Assembly: GCA_030068525.1 (NCBI GenBank)
Contig: JASJOS010000013.1
Span: 248,001-312,000 of the forward strand
DNA: 64,000 bases
Reading direction: 5' to 3'
DNA from: Xanthocytophaga flava
Lineage (GTDB): Bacteria > Bacteroidota > Bacteroidia > Cytophagales > 172606-1
Shown here: piece by piece, positions 42,797 to 52,881 of the stretch
How positions within the stretch are numbered: the first letter of the stretch is position 1
Layout: each line of letters begins with the position of its first letter
Made by a program: the position numbers and the translations under genes
Notes under the pieces: model-generated
What the model was told of the DNA's origin: nothing
The model's input: the letters and a program-made list of their open reading frames with translations, nothing else
Database searches by the model: none

Positions 42797-44986
42797 TTAT
42801 GAATTCTGTACCTTTCTGATCAATATTTTTTGCTGTGTAAAATGATAGGCAGCCTCTAGAAAAGCAACCATATCCGGCCACCTCGAAGCTTTTTCATAAT
42901 TGTGTGTATAATATTTCTTTACAGAGACTGATAGTTTACCATCAGAGACAGAAGCAGAACTTACAAAGCCACCTGCAGTATTCGTTACACTAGAATTAAA
43001 ATTCTCCAGTCCTTTTACTTCATATCCTTTTGGAATAGCAACAGTAATGGTATACACAAAAGAACGAGCATAAGGCATGTAGATATCGTCTTTACGATCC
43101 ATCTCTTCTTTTTGCAGGTCAATCTGCTGAGAAATCAGCTTTCCTGCATCCAGTAAATAATTAGGGCCATTGGTTGTAAGTATTCCTTCCAATGTAAATT
43201 CATCCTGAAATTTCAGTTCTGGTTTGTCATCCCATGATCCGGTCTGCAATAACTCAAACTTATCATAAGAAGTCACTTTTGCACTGAAATCACGTTCTAC
43301 CTCTTTTTTCATCGTTTCCAGACGTTCCTTCTGATCCTGCTCTTTTCGCTGGGCTACCTTAGCAGCGTTACTCTCTCGCACTCGTTTACTGACATCCTGG
43401 TTTTCGGCAAGAATAATACTATACTTTTCAGGCTTGCTATCATACAGATACTCATAAGATGTTACCAATGTCCGTATTTCTGCAAATCGGCACAACCCTT
43501 TTGAAAGAACAGATCTTTTGATATGTACTTTACCCTCCTGTTCCGGATCAATAGATACAAGTAAATCCGTTTGTTCACGATTGACCTCATTTGATGTCAC
43601 AGGAATTACTATTTTCTCAATAGTACGCTCACTTGCCTTTTTCAGCATATTAACCGAATAGGCAGTAGCACCTTCGAATAATGGATTTATTTCATTATAG
43701 TAAGAATACTCATTGAAATTGCTTATGAAAAAAGGTTTGGGAGTATTTACACGGATCATATAGCTAATATCGTCTCTTACAATCAGATCTTTAAGATCAC
43801 ATGCTTGCCGGGAAGTAACAAGAATCAGATCATGATCCACTTTCTTTTTCTTCAAAGCATATGACAAATCCAGCATAAGATTAGCATTGTTAATACCATA
43901 GTTCACTTTGCTGTTATACAACAACTCATCCTCCATTCTGGCAGCATGGGTGCGTTGTCTCAAATAATAATAAGCCTCGCGACTTACTATTTCTGCATCT
44001 TTCTCTTTTCGGTTATTACGACTCCAGAAGGAGTTTATAGCAGCACTCCATGGATAATATTTTTTCTTCAATGTCGATATCATGTTTATATATCCCAATA
44101 CTTTTTCAGATGAAATATTGGAATACACTTCCTCTCTGTCACCTACAAAAAATTCTTCCCAGCCTGATTTACGGCTTTGAATATAATAGGCTCGGAAGTT
44201 GACACTTGGCACTGAGCGATTTGTATAAAACCAATGCTGATCGCTATTGACTTTCTCACGGTTCTCATCTAGTAGTGAATACACCTCATTGTCTTTAAAT
44301 TCCGTATTGCGTTTTAATTCAGGTGCACCATTCATGGATTTGGCACTGATATGACACTTACGCATTACATTTATATCCAGTCGTTGCTTTACTATTGGAT
44401 ATTTTCCAGCAAGGGAATATAATACACGACCAAATGAATCCCAGGCAGTTGTTTTCTCAAGGCAATAGTAATAATCAATAATATCACCTGGCTCCAGATC
44501 AGGAACAGCTATCTTATTATATTGTTCTTTTTCATATCCCTGCTTGGCTTCCATTACTACAGATTCTTTCATATCAATATCTTTTACGGTCCCATTGGAC
44601 TTAATCACTTTGATACCTACATATACGGATAAAGAAGCTATTGTAGTCACACCAGACATTTCCTTTCTACTGGCAGGAAAAGAAAGCTCAGAATATTCTT
44701 TAACAGCTGCTGCATCCTGAAGTTTTATTCGTTGCCGGCTATATACATTTTCATATAAGGCAATAATAAAGACTTCTTTCTTAACCTGATATTCCATACT
44801 TCGGCATAGAATAACAGCAGACTCATTTTTCCATTTGTCAGGCACTTCTGTACTTTTAAATCCCGGGTCAGACAGTGCCCACATTTTCTCTTTTATCTGG
44901 CGTATTTTATCCTGTGTTTGTCCCCACGAGGTAAAGCTGCATACTACACACAAAGCCCCAATGATAAACTGTTGAATTTTAAACAT
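42797..44986 (-). CDS. DUF3857-domain protein with degenerate transglutaminase-like domain
   Basis: A 729-residue exported protein (signal peptide MFKIQQFIIGALCVVCSFTSWGQ). The N-terminal half resembles DUF3857 (YNKIAVPDLEPGDIIDYYYCLEKTTAWDSFG). A transglutaminase-like region follows at about 340-430, but the GDC motif of the neighbour is replaced by GINNAN (Asn366 aligns with the catalytic Cys), and the equivalent of the catalytic His is not visible. The C-terminal part is beta-rich and ends in a conserved-looking tail. It is 30 bases downstream of the intact homologue, so the two form an operon, probably paralogues that diverged. Confidence 0.85.
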   Translation of the reverse strand: MFKIQQFIIGALCVVCSFTSWGQTQDKIRQIKEKMWALSDPGFKSTEVPDKWKNESAVILCRSMEYQVKKEVFIIALYENVYSRQRIKLQDAAAVKEYSELSFPASRKEMSGVTTIASLSVYVGIKVIKSNGTVKDIDMKESVVMEAKQGYEKEQYNKIAVPDLEPGDIIDYYYCLEKTTAWDSFGRVLYSLAGKYPIVKQRLDINVMRKCHISAKSMNGAPELKRNTEFKDNEVYSLLDENREKVNSDQHWFYTNRSVPSVNFRAYYIQSRKSGWEEFFVGDREEVYSNISSEKVLGYINMISTLKKKYYPWSAAINSFWSRNNRKEKDAEIVSREAYYYLRQRTHAARMEDELLYNSKVNYGINNANLMLDLSYALKKKKVDHDLILVTSRQACDLKDLIVRDDISYMIRVNTPKPFFISNFNEYSYYNEINPLFEGATAYSVNMLKKASERTIEKIVIPVTSNEVNREQTDLLVSIDPEQEGKVHIKRSVLSKGLCRFAEIRTLVTSYEYLYDSKPEKYSIILAENQDVSKRVRESNAAKVAQRKEQDQKERLETMKKEVERDFSAKVTSYDKFELLQTGSWDDKPELKFQDEFTLEGILTTNGPNYLLDAGKLISQQIDLQKEEMDRKDDIYMPYARSFVYTITVAIPKGYEVKGLENFNSSVTNTAGGFVSSASVSDGKLSVSVKKYYTHNYEKASRWPDMVAFLEAAYHFTQQKILIRKVQNS

Positions 44987-45016
44987 AATGTATAGAGTAG
45001 GTAGAATATAAACGAA

Positions 45017-46942
45017 TTATAACTTTGTAAACACAATTTTGTCATTATATACTTTCTTCAATTCCTTCACTGAATCATTCCATGCAGTAAAATCCTGTTT
45101 ATGAATAATCCCTTTGTCTATTGAAAGCTCTTTTTCATAGTAAATCTCTCCGTCTTTTTCCAGGAAACGAAGTTTAAAGGAGAAGGCACCATGCTTTTTT
45201 TCCAGACTGGCAGGTAAATGTGTAAGCTTATATCCGGTAGGAATCTGAAAGCGAACAGCAGAAGATCGTAACACTTTCTCATCAAACGAAACTTCGCTGA
45301 CACGTTCAGGCTTGATAATAAAATCAGCATACAACTGATCAAGATCAAGATTAACATATAACTCATTATCAAAGGAAGAAACCTGATTACGGGCTACAAA
45401 ATCGTATGTCACCTTTAATGGAGTTTCGCGAATAGTCAAGTTACTGTGATCAAGCTTCTGGATGGTAATATTCTTATCACCCTGTGACATTACTTTTTCC
45501 AGAGTGGTTGATTTCTGTGAAGAAGAAGATTCATGCAATAGATTCTGGATGCCAGTTTTCATTTCGCCATTGAACTCTGTTACACAATTACCAATCAGGC
45601 TTGTGCCATCCAGTCGTATTACCTGTTGTGTTTTTACCAGATTTCGGTCTTTGCTAAATTCAGGTACTCTTTCCAACAAATATTTGTCTCCGTTTTCGAT
45701 CAGAACCTGACGTCCCTGAATACGTTCCGCATTATCCTGAAAAGCAATAAACTTTTCTGTTGCATCCAGAAAGTACTTTTTATCTTGCCATAACAGAGTA
45801 CAAATCATATGATTGTCAACTGCCATAGTAGGTAAAGAATAATCATAAGCAATTTTATTAGTTCCAATCCATGTCAGACGGGCGTCATAACCAGCAATTT
45901 GCAGCATAGCTTTGGTCAGATTAGCCATTCCTTTACAATCACCATATTTATTCTGGAATACCTGCTGGGCTGTTTCGGGCTTAAAACCTGCAATTCCATC
46001 TTCAAAGGCTATATATCGTATGTTATCCTGAACCCAGTAATAGATAGCCTTTATCTTTTCCACTTCTGTTGTCTTGCCAGCAATTAATTGTTTGACAGTC
46101 GATTCTATGGGCTTGGGATCATTCTGAACCTGATGAACCAGACTTATATACCATTTATACAGGTCATCTACCGAACCTATCAAAGGCACCTGTTTACTAT
46201 TGTCTATAAAACTTTTGGAAAGTACCAGAATGTGCGGATAAGTAAAGGAATTGCCTCTATCGAACCTCTCATGTTTCATCTCATCCAGGTTTTCAGCAGT
46301 GAATTCATAGACAGTAGCTTTGCTCTTTGTATCTTCTGTTTTTTTCCGCTGAATAGTATATCCGGCAAAATTCATTTCTTTCAGTTCAACAGTAAGCCAC
46401 TCTGGAATGATAAATCTAATTTTTCTTACATGAACAGGATATGTCTCATTAAAATACACACTGGTAAAATATTTCAGATCATTGTAACGCTTCTGAATAG
46501 TAAGGTTTTGAATCTGTCCCAGATAGGAAAACTTCAGAGGATATTTACAAACTTTAGCATCTGAGTAAAAAATATTATCAATTTCAAAGTTTCCGCAAAT
46601 AGGATTTAAGGGAACTTTCTTCTTGTTTTCATTTGAAGCAACAGACTGGATAATGCTGGATTCATTGTCATATCCTTTGAACTTGCTTATTTCAGTCGTA
46701 AGTCGTAAGGACATATATTGCAAATCCTCGTTTTCGATCAAATAAGGAGTATGCGTTTTAGCATCCAGACGAAACTCAAAGGTAACTTCGGAGTTCAGTA
46801 AAATAACCGGACTTTTTTCATAGAGCTTCTGATATTGTTTTGCCAGTTCTTCATTTCCATTCTGAGCAATAATCAAAAGAGAACAAAAGAAGCCAAATAC
46901 AGAAAACCACACTTTTTTTTTGTGTGCAGACAGTAATCCCAT
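45017..46942 (-). CDS. DUF3857-domain transglutaminase-like exported protein
   Basis: A 641-residue exported protein with a signal peptide (VWFSVFGFFCSLLIIAQ). The N-terminal ~250 residues resemble DUF3857. A transglutaminase-like core follows with the full triad in order: Cys336 in KYGDCKGMANLTKAML, His in MAVDNHMICTLLW and Asp in YFLDATEKF. A beta-rich C-terminal domain completes the protein. Such proteins are common in Bacteroidota envelopes, where their role is not established. The downstream gene is a degenerate relative, so expression together is likely. Confidence 0.88.
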   Translation of the reverse strand: MGLLSAHKKKVWFSVFGFFCSLLIIAQNGNEELAKQYQKLYEKSPVILLNSEVTFEFRLDAKTHTPYLIENEDLQYMSLRLTTEISKFKGYDNESSIIQSVASNENKKKVPLNPICGNFEIDNIFYSDAKVCKYPLKFSYLGQIQNLTIQKRYNDLKYFTSVYFNETYPVHVRKIRFIIPEWLTVELKEMNFAGYTIQRKKTEDTKSKATVYEFTAENLDEMKHERFDRGNSFTYPHILVLSKSFIDNSKQVPLIGSVDDLYKWYISLVHQVQNDPKPIESTVKQLIAGKTTEVEKIKAIYYWVQDNIRYIAFEDGIAGFKPETAQQVFQNKYGDCKGMANLTKAMLQIAGYDARLTWIGTNKIAYDYSLPTMAVDNHMICTLLWQDKKYFLDATEKFIAFQDNAERIQGRQVLIENGDKYLLERVPEFSKDRNLVKTQQVIRLDGTSLIGNCVTEFNGEMKTGIQNLLHESSSSQKSTTLEKVMSQGDKNITIQKLDHSNLTIRETPLKVTYDFVARNQVSSFDNELYVNLDLDQLYADFIIKPERVSEVSFDEKVLRSSAVRFQIPTGYKLTHLPASLEKKHGAFSFKLRFLEKDGEIYYEKELSIDKGIIHKQDFTAWNDSVKELKKVYNDKIVFTKL

Positions 46943-47395
46943 ACTACATGTGAGAAGATTAAAATTTTTTTTTCATCAAATTAGATATTTTTTCAGATGT
47001 AGCTTTGAGAAGGGATTTTCACTTTGTATAGAGGAAGTAAGAAACTGTAGAAGGTTGAACAAAACAGATTGCAGAAAGATGAAGTATGTATAATTTGAAC
47101 ATCTTCAATTTACTATATAGATTTAATTTGCTGAATGCATTATCGTTACAGATATAAAAAGGTCTATAGTTTTACTGATAATATTCTAAGGCATACAAAT
47201 GGTAAAAGCAGGTATACAGATGTTGGAACAATGTCTGTGTACAAAAAAAGATAGCTTATTTTAAACTATATTTCTGGTAACAAACACCATATAGCCAAGG
47301 ACATGGCAACATTCAATATCTACAGTGATATAGATCAGTTATGAAAAGTCACAAGCCTTCAAATACTGGATAACAGGAAGAGAACTTTAAATCAC
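46943..47395. other. 453-base intergenic region
   Basis: AT-rich DNA between two minus-strand genes, presumably carrying the promoter of the DUF3857 operon. No small gene or repeat is convincing. A poly-T tract lies at about 46966-46975. Confidence 0.4.
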
Positions 47396-48070
47396 TTACT
47401 TTTCCAGAAAGAATCGCTTAAAATCAAGTGTATCCAACTCTACACCATTCACCTTCATAATAGCCGTCTCAATGGCATTAGCAGTTCCATTGTGATACAA
47501 TCTGGTAAATTTAAGTTTGGGTATATTATCCTGTTCCCTATTAAGCAGTTCAATATCAGGAGAGGGCATTCTGAAAAGTTCTTTCAGATTAGAGATCAAT
47601 AACTTATTATTTTCTATTGTATATAAAGCGTGTATATTGTAATCAATAACAGATTCAGATGTCTTATTTCTAATATGATTATATAGAAACACTTTGGAAT
47701 TTAGCGGACCAGCTGGCGCGTTAAGAAGTAGCACATACAAATCCTGTAGAGTATCTATGCTGGCGCATATAGTACCCAAATACACATCTGCTGGCGTAAA
47801 ATATATTTGACTGGAATCTCCTCCAAAGTCAAAATAATAGTTAACGACAATATCTGTTACTTTAACTTTCACCACAGCAGGCATTTGATGGGATAGAGCT
47901 GATTGCAGATTGACTTTTGATAATATAATAGGGAAGTGTGCCTCGACACTGCAAAGTCTTGGCAAAGTCAAGGTTGTTTGTACAGGTGAATTAGGATGCG
48001 TTTCAGAATGTTGACAACTAATCCATAATACAGCACTTATCAGCAAGCTAATATGACACTGTACCTTCAT
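47396..48070 (-). CDS. hypothetical lipoprotein overlapping the aquaporin gene
   Basis: A 224-residue lipoprotein: signal MKVQCHISLLISAVLWISC with Cys19 in the lipobox. The mature part is beta-rich (VKVTDIVVNYYFDFGGDSSQIYFTPADVYLG) with no recognised family and no enzymatic motif. Its ATG overlaps the aquaporin stop codon (ATGA-type overlap at 48067-48070), so translation of the two is probably coupled. This coupling hints at a functional link with the channel, but none is known to me. Confidence 0.75.
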   Translation of the reverse strand: MKVQCHISLLISAVLWISCQHSETHPNSPVQTTLTLPRLCSVEAHFPIILSKVNLQSALSHQMPAVVKVKVTDIVVNYYFDFGGDSSQIYFTPADVYLGTICASIDTLQDLYVLLLNAPAGPLNSKVFLYNHIRNKTSESVIDYNIHALYTIENNKLLISNLKELFRMPSPDIELLNREQDNIPKLKFTRLYHNGTANAIETAIMKVNGVELDTLDFKRFFLEK

Positions 48071-48852
48071 CTTTCCTTTATGTAGGCCAGTACTATTACA
48101 ATAAGTGTCACTATCCCTGAAACACCTAACCAGATAGAAAACATATCAGCAAACACAGCTTTGTACAGATGTACACCCAATACTCCTCCTATCAACGGTC
48201 CTACTACGGGAATCCAGGCATATCCCCAATCAGAGTTTCCTTTGCCTGCTATAGGTAATAGAAAATGCATGAGTCGTGGCCCAAAATCCCGAACAGGATT
48301 GATTGCATAACCTGTAGTTCCTCCCAGTGAAAGTCCAATGGCTACTATCAGGAAGCCTACAATCAGGGGATTGATACCATCGGCAAACTTATTGGCTCCA
48401 ATAGCCGTCAAACCAATCATCAATATCATGGTTCCTATGATCTCACTTAGCAGATTGCTGAATGGTTTACGAATGGCAGGTCCTGTAGCAAAAACAGCCA
48501 GCTTAAGGCTGGCATTATCTGTGTGAGACCAATGAGGCAGATAATGCAGCCAAACAACAACAGCCCCCAACATAGCTCCAATCAACTGGCCAAGTAGGTA
48601 CATAGGCACATCTTTCCAGGCAAACTGTCCACTGGATGCCAAACTTATCGTCACAGCAGGATTGAGGTGGGCACCACTTATCTGTCCTGCCAAGTATACA
48701 CCAAAAGCAACTGCAAACCCCCATGCAAACGAAATTACCAACCATCCGCTGTTTTCTGCTTTGGAATCTTTGAGCAATACACCTGCCACTACACCTCCAC
48801 CTAAAATAATCAGTAACATAGTACCTGTTAACTCAGCGAGAAAAGGGGTCAT
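48067..48852 (-). CDS. MIP-family aquaporin/glycerol facilitator
   Basis: A 261-residue, six-helix channel protein from the ATG at 48852 (MTPFLAELTGTMLLIILGGG); the upstream start adds twelve unrelated residues. The first pore motif is canonical (GAHLNPAVTIS). The second reads YAINPVRDFGPR, i.e. NPV instead of NPA. The Asp after NPVR, typical of glycerol-facilitator-type members, is present. Length near 260 residues also favours the GlpF subgroup. The channel sits in the inner membrane. Substrate cannot be fixed by sequence; no glycerol kinase is adjacent. It overlaps the following lipoprotein gene by four bases. Confidence 0.92.
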   Translation of the reverse strand: MTPFLAELTGTMLLIILGGGVVAGVLLKDSKAENSGWLVISFAWGFAVAFGVYLAGQISGAHLNPAVTISLASSGQFAWKDVPMYLLGQLIGAMLGAVVVWLHYLPHWSHTDNASLKLAVFATGPAIRKPFSNLLSEIIGTMILMIGLTAIGANKFADGINPLIVGFLIVAIGLSLGGTTGYAINPVRDFGPRLMHFLLPIAGKGNSDWGYAWIPVVGPLIGGVLGVHLYKAVFADMFSIWLGVSGIVTLIVIVLAYIKER

Positions 48853-48974
48853 ATAAGAACAGTTTGGGTATATTTGGTTTCTCGCCAAAAGATATTACTT
48901 TTCCCAAACAGATTCACAAGTGCACAATAAAAATTTTACAATTCTCACATCGAATTATGCTAATTATATGTAGA

Positions 48975-50516
48975 TCAACGCAAACTCTCATATAAATGCT
49001 TGATCTTATCAATCTGCAGATCCAACTCATCCAATGTGGCTAATGCTTCCTTCAGATTCATTTCTACCAAATCTGCCAGTTCAGACTCTACAAATAAATT
49101 TGTACGTAAATGCTGCATAGCAACAGGACGATGCTCATCCACATATGCTTTCTGATCTGTGATATATTTTCGTAGCTGATACGTACGATCATCCCAATAT
49201 TTCTGTACCAGTGTATGTGGCTTTTTATATAAAAACTCCTTTTTCTCTACCTTATCTGTTAGTAGGTGAAATGTATACAAACGTGCATTGGCATTAATAA
49301 TAAGGCCATTTGCCAGTTCTGCACTTTTACGAGCCTTGACACGATTTACAAGGCTGCCATTTTTATCATACAGATTCAATGGAGACTCCTCTCCTACTAC
49401 CATCCGGTCAAAATCACTACGCTTGATACGGTTACCATCAAACGTCTGCTCTGTGTTCAGTAACTCATAATACTCCCGTTCTATGGCTTTAGGTACTTCC
49501 ATTAAAACTACATTGGGAATGCGGGTTTCTTTCATCACCTCTTCTTCCAACTCACGTATCTCTTTACGTAACGGATGGATCTCCAGTGCCATTGAATACC
49601 CATGTTTGCGAATAGTTTCTGCAACGATTTCACGTACTATTTCCAGTTGTTCGGGTTTACTCCATAGTACATGAGGCATCAGAAAACAGTCCATCAGGTC
49701 TACCTCAACCCGTTCATTCAGGAAAGCAGAGGTTCGCAACAGACGAACCAGCTTTTTCCAGCGACGATCAAAAATATGGAATGGAGCTTCCGGATGGTCA
49801 GCATCATATTGTTCAAGCTGATACTTTACCATCTGAATCACGTTCAATACTTCTGCTGGTACTGGTACTTCATTGATAGCCATATCCCATTCCTGTAACT
49901 CTGCCTCTCCTATTTTCAGGTCTGAGGGTATAGTATCCTGATAGATATCGCTGGTATCTACAATCATATCCACAAAACTCCCAGCTTTGCGTATCTCCCG
50001 AATCATATACCGAACCAAAAATCGGTCCCAGAGTGCATTCAGGTTTTCTTCAACAGGCAATTCATTGGAAGCAGAAACAATAGCTTTAATATTTACCTTA
50101 ACCTCCTGTTCGCCATTGCGATAAACTCTTTCATTTAATACAGTCAGCAGTGCATTCTGTATAGCAGGTCCAGCTTTCCATATTTCGTCCAGAAACACCA
50201 CATTGGCACCAGGCAGGTATTTTTCTGTCAGCCGTTCGTAGCGGTCTTCTTCTTTTAGCTTTTTAATGGATACCGGTCCGAAAATCTCATCAGGTGTACT
50301 GAAACGATTCATCAGATATTCAAAGGATCGGCCATCCCGAAAGGCAAATTTTAGCTTTCGGGCAATCAGACTCTTTGCCACCCCCGGAGGTCCCAGCAAA
50401 AAAATACTTTCTCCTGCCAATGCAGCCAGCAATGATAACTGAATGGCTTCTTCTTTCTCATATACTCCTTTTCGAAGTTGCTCCAAGATTAAACGAATAC
50501 GTTCTTTTCTATTCAT
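48975..50516 (-). CDS. RavA-like MoxR-family AAA+ ATPase
   Basis: A 513-residue AAA+ protein from the ATG at 50516; a TTG two codons upstream is less likely. Walker A is LLGPPGVAKSL (near 37-47), Walker B VVFLDEIWKA (near 103-112) and sensor-1-type ASNELP (near 145). The MoxR lid and a LARA-like C-terminal region follow, ending in a coiled coil (ALATLDELDLQIDKIKHLYESL). Length and ELP/RDR-type features match RavA rather than short MoxR. RavA acts with a VWA-domain partner (ViaA), but no such gene is beside it here. It is transcribed alone with only 58 codons of free space on either side. Confidence 0.88.
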   Translation of the reverse strand: MNRKERIRLILEQLRKGVYEKEEAIQLSLLAALAGESIFLLGPPGVAKSLIARKLKFAFRDGRSFEYLMNRFSTPDEIFGPVSIKKLKEEDRYERLTEKYLPGANVVFLDEIWKAGPAIQNALLTVLNERVYRNGEQEVKVNIKAIVSASNELPVEENLNALWDRFLVRYMIREIRKAGSFVDMIVDTSDIYQDTIPSDLKIGEAELQEWDMAINEVPVPAEVLNVIQMVKYQLEQYDADHPEAPFHIFDRRWKKLVRLLRTSAFLNERVEVDLMDCFLMPHVLWSKPEQLEIVREIVAETIRKHGYSMALEIHPLRKEIRELEEEVMKETRIPNVVLMEVPKAIEREYYELLNTEQTFDGNRIKRSDFDRMVVGEESPLNLYDKNGSLVNRVKARKSAELANGLIINANARLYTFHLLTDKVEKKEFLYKKPHTLVQKYWDDRTYQLRKYITDQKAYVDEHRPVAMQHLRTNLFVESELADLVEMNLKEALATLDELDLQIDKIKHLYESLR

Positions 50517-50588
50517 ACACAATATAATTATCTTATGCTATCTGTTTCCCAACCCGTCAATAATGTTCCAGCAGCTACCACCTATAAA

Positions 50589-50618
50589 TAAAAAAACCTG
50601 AGTTTTGTTTCTCAGGTT
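50589..50618 (-). terminator. terminator of lepB
   Basis: Arms aacctgag (50595-50602) and ctcaggtt (50611-50618) pair perfectly. An A run on the left becomes the U run in minus-strand RNA. Confidence 0.8.
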
Positions 50619-50648
50619 CGTTCATTTTCTTTTATTCAAAGACTATTT

Positions 50649-51791
50649 TTATTTGATACTACTAAAAAGACGCTTCCAACGTACTTTGTCTCCGATACTC
50701 ATCCAGCTTTCATTTGGATCGATAGACAACCATACCAGCACTGCTTTACCTACCACATGATCTTCTGGAACAAAGCCCCAGTATCTGGAATCTACAGAGT
50801 TGTGACGGTTATCACCCATCATCCAGTAGTAATTCTGATTGAAAGTATATTCGGTAATCGGTTTTCCATCCAGAACAATTTTGCCATTTTCTTCTTTTAC
50901 ATCATCGTTGTGATCATAATACAGGATGATATCTTTATATAAAGCCAGATTTTTAGGATCTAGTGCTACTTTTTGGCCTTTTTTAGGAACGCGGATAGGA
51001 CCATAGTTATCCAGACTTGATTTAAACAAAGTATCACGCGGGAAAAGTACATTGTCTTCACTATGCAAAACAGGTGATACTAACTTTATGAAGTCCAGTT
51101 TTTTCAATTCTTCAGCTGTAGCAGGCGAAAAATTTGCTTCAAAGCCACCCTGTATAAACGTAAACTCACTTGGACTTGTGCTAATGTTATATTTTTTGAA
51201 GAAACGATCATCCAGTGACTGGGTAGTCATTACAGTATAATGAAACTGCATGTTAGGAGGATTCTGTACAGGTTGTCCATTTATATATACCTGACGATCT
51301 TTGATTTCCATCTCATCACCAGCAATAGCCAGACACCGTTTAATATAGTTGGTACGCAGATCAATAGGATACCCTTTAGGCACATTCAAAATGTTCTGGT
51401 ATCTCTCATACGTACCTGGATGCTCTAATGGAACGTTAAATACCACTACATCATTATTTTTAATGCTGGAAAAACCAGGCAAACGAGTTTGTGGCATCTG
51501 AATCCAGTCTACATAGGAAGGAATACTGCTTCCCCAAAAAGTCTGGTGTGTTAACGGAAACTGAATCAGTGTTTTAGGAGTGCGGGCACCATAGTGTAGT
51601 TTACTTACAAACAGGAAATCACCTGTCAGCAAGGAACTTTCCATGGAAGAGGTTGGAATAGTATATGGCTGAATAATAAGCCAGTGCACTGCCGATGCCA
51701 CAACGATAGCAAATACAATCGATTCAATCCACTCACGGGTAGCACTTTTCGGCTTTTTTGTTTCCGTAGAATCTTTAGTTACTGTTGTCAT
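50649..51791 (-). CDS. lepB: signal peptidase I
   Basis: Cleaves signal peptides at the inner membrane. The ATG at 51791 (MTTVTKDSTETKKPKSA) gives 380 residues and removes a Cys-rich extension that the upstream start would add. One membrane segment (about 24-42: SIVFAIVVASAVHWLII) leads into the catalytic Ser49 in IPTSSMESSLLTGDFLFVSK. The Lys motif lies in NYIKRCLAIAGDEMEIKD, and the late box SVDSRYWGFVPEDHVVGKA is intact. A long insert between Ser and Lys boxes (residues ~65-135) and another after residue 200 are typical of Bacteroidota LepB. Terminator downstream. Confidence 0.95.
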   Translation of the reverse strand: MTTVTKDSTETKKPKSATREWIESIVFAIVVASAVHWLIIQPYTIPTSSMESSLLTGDFLFVSKLHYGARTPKTLIQFPLTHQTFWGSSIPSYVDWIQMPQTRLPGFSSIKNNDVVVFNVPLEHPGTYERYQNILNVPKGYPIDLRTNYIKRCLAIAGDEMEIKDRQVYINGQPVQNPPNMQFHYTVMTTQSLDDRFFKKYNISTSPSEFTFIQGGFEANFSPATAEELKKLDFIKLVSPVLHSEDNVLFPRDTLFKSSLDNYGPIRVPKKGQKVALDPKNLALYKDIILYYDHNDDVKEENGKIVLDGKPITEYTFNQNYYWMMGDNRHNSVDSRYWGFVPEDHVVGKAVLVWLSIDPNESWMSIGDKVRWKRLFSSIK

Positions 51792-51957
51792 GTATAAATA
51801 AAATGAGCAAATGAAGAAATGTGCACAAGAGCAATAACTCCAGGAACACAACTATTTCACAAATTAACTCAAAAAAAAGATAATTATTTTACCAGCTATC
51901 ACAAAACATTTCAAACAGAATATTTCAGCTGTGAAAGGCTGTATTTCGATGTAAAAA

Positions 51958-51985
51958 TATAGTCAGCATTGGAGTGCTGACTATA
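51958..51985 (-). terminator. terminator of fabG
   Basis: Arms tatagtcagca and tgctgactata pair perfectly around loop TTGGAG. In minus-strand RNA a U-rich run follows. Confidence 0.8.
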
Positions 51986-52039
51986 CCATAATAACAAAAT
52001 ATAAAGGGATTTTATACTTACTATCTTATCCCAAATAGA

Positions 52040-52780
52040 CTAGGTAAGCATACCACCATCTACCTGTAATACCTGTCCTGTGATGTATTTACTCATATCA
52101 GAACCCAGAAAAACAGCAGAATCTGCTACTTCTTCCGCAGCACCACCCCGTTTTAAGGGAATATTATTTAACCACTCTTCTTTATTGCCCAGTTCATGTG
52201 TCATCTCTGTTTCAATAAAACCAGGTGCAATGGCATTACTTCGAATACTACGTGATCCTAATTCCAGTGCAACGGATTTGGTAAAACCAATAATACCTGC
52301 TTTGGAAGCAGCATAATTAGCCTGACCGGCATTACCCCGAATCCCAACTACAGAAGTCAGATTGATAATGGAACCACTTTTTTGTTTCATAAATGGACGA
52401 GTAGCAGCCTTAGTCAGGTTAAATACCGACTTTAGGTTCACCCGAATTACATTATCCCACTGCTCTTCTGACATACGCATCAGCAGACCATCCTGTGTAA
52501 TACCTGCATTATTTACCAAAATGTCCAATGTGCCAAAATCTGCCAGTACACTGTTGATTAATTCTTCAGCTGCTTTGTAGTCAGAGGCATCTGAACGATA
52601 TCCTTTGGCTTTGATACCCAGGGCTTCCAGTTCTGTTTCCAGTGCTTGTCCCTTTTCTACACTGGAAAGATAGGTAAATGCAACATTAGCACCTTCTTGT
52701 GCATAACGTAATGCAATGGCACGTCCTATCCCCTTGGACGCTCCGGTAATCAAAGCAGTTTTTCCTTGAAGTAAGTTCAT
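52040..52780 (-). CDS. fabG: 3-oxoacyl-ACP reductase
   Basis: A 246-residue short-chain dehydrogenase that reduces 3-oxoacyl-ACP with NADPH in fatty acid synthesis. NADP site: ALITGASKGIGRAIA (near 9-23). The NNAG motif (NNAGIT) and catalytic Ser (NLTSVVG), Tyr and Lys (YAASKAG) follow. The C-terminus closes with the FabG pattern YITGQVLQVDGGM. The ATG at 52780 is the natural start. It has its own terminator. Confidence 0.95.
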   Translation of the reverse strand: MNLLQGKTALITGASKGIGRAIALRYAQEGANVAFTYLSSVEKGQALETELEALGIKAKGYRSDASDYKAAEELINSVLADFGTLDILVNNAGITQDGLLMRMSEEQWDNVIRVNLKSVFNLTKAATRPFMKQKSGSIINLTSVVGIRGNAGQANYAASKAGIIGFTKSVALELGSRSIRSNAIAPGFIETEMTHELGNKEEWLNNIPLKRGGAAEEVADSAVFLGSDMSKYITGQVLQVDGGMLT

Positions 52781-52881
52781 GGAGTTTGTTTAAAATGAAA
52801 ACGAAACAAGTCAAATGTTTCGCAAAGTAATATCTTTTTATGAAACAATGTGTAAGGGAGGGAAAAGTATACAGTGCAAAA

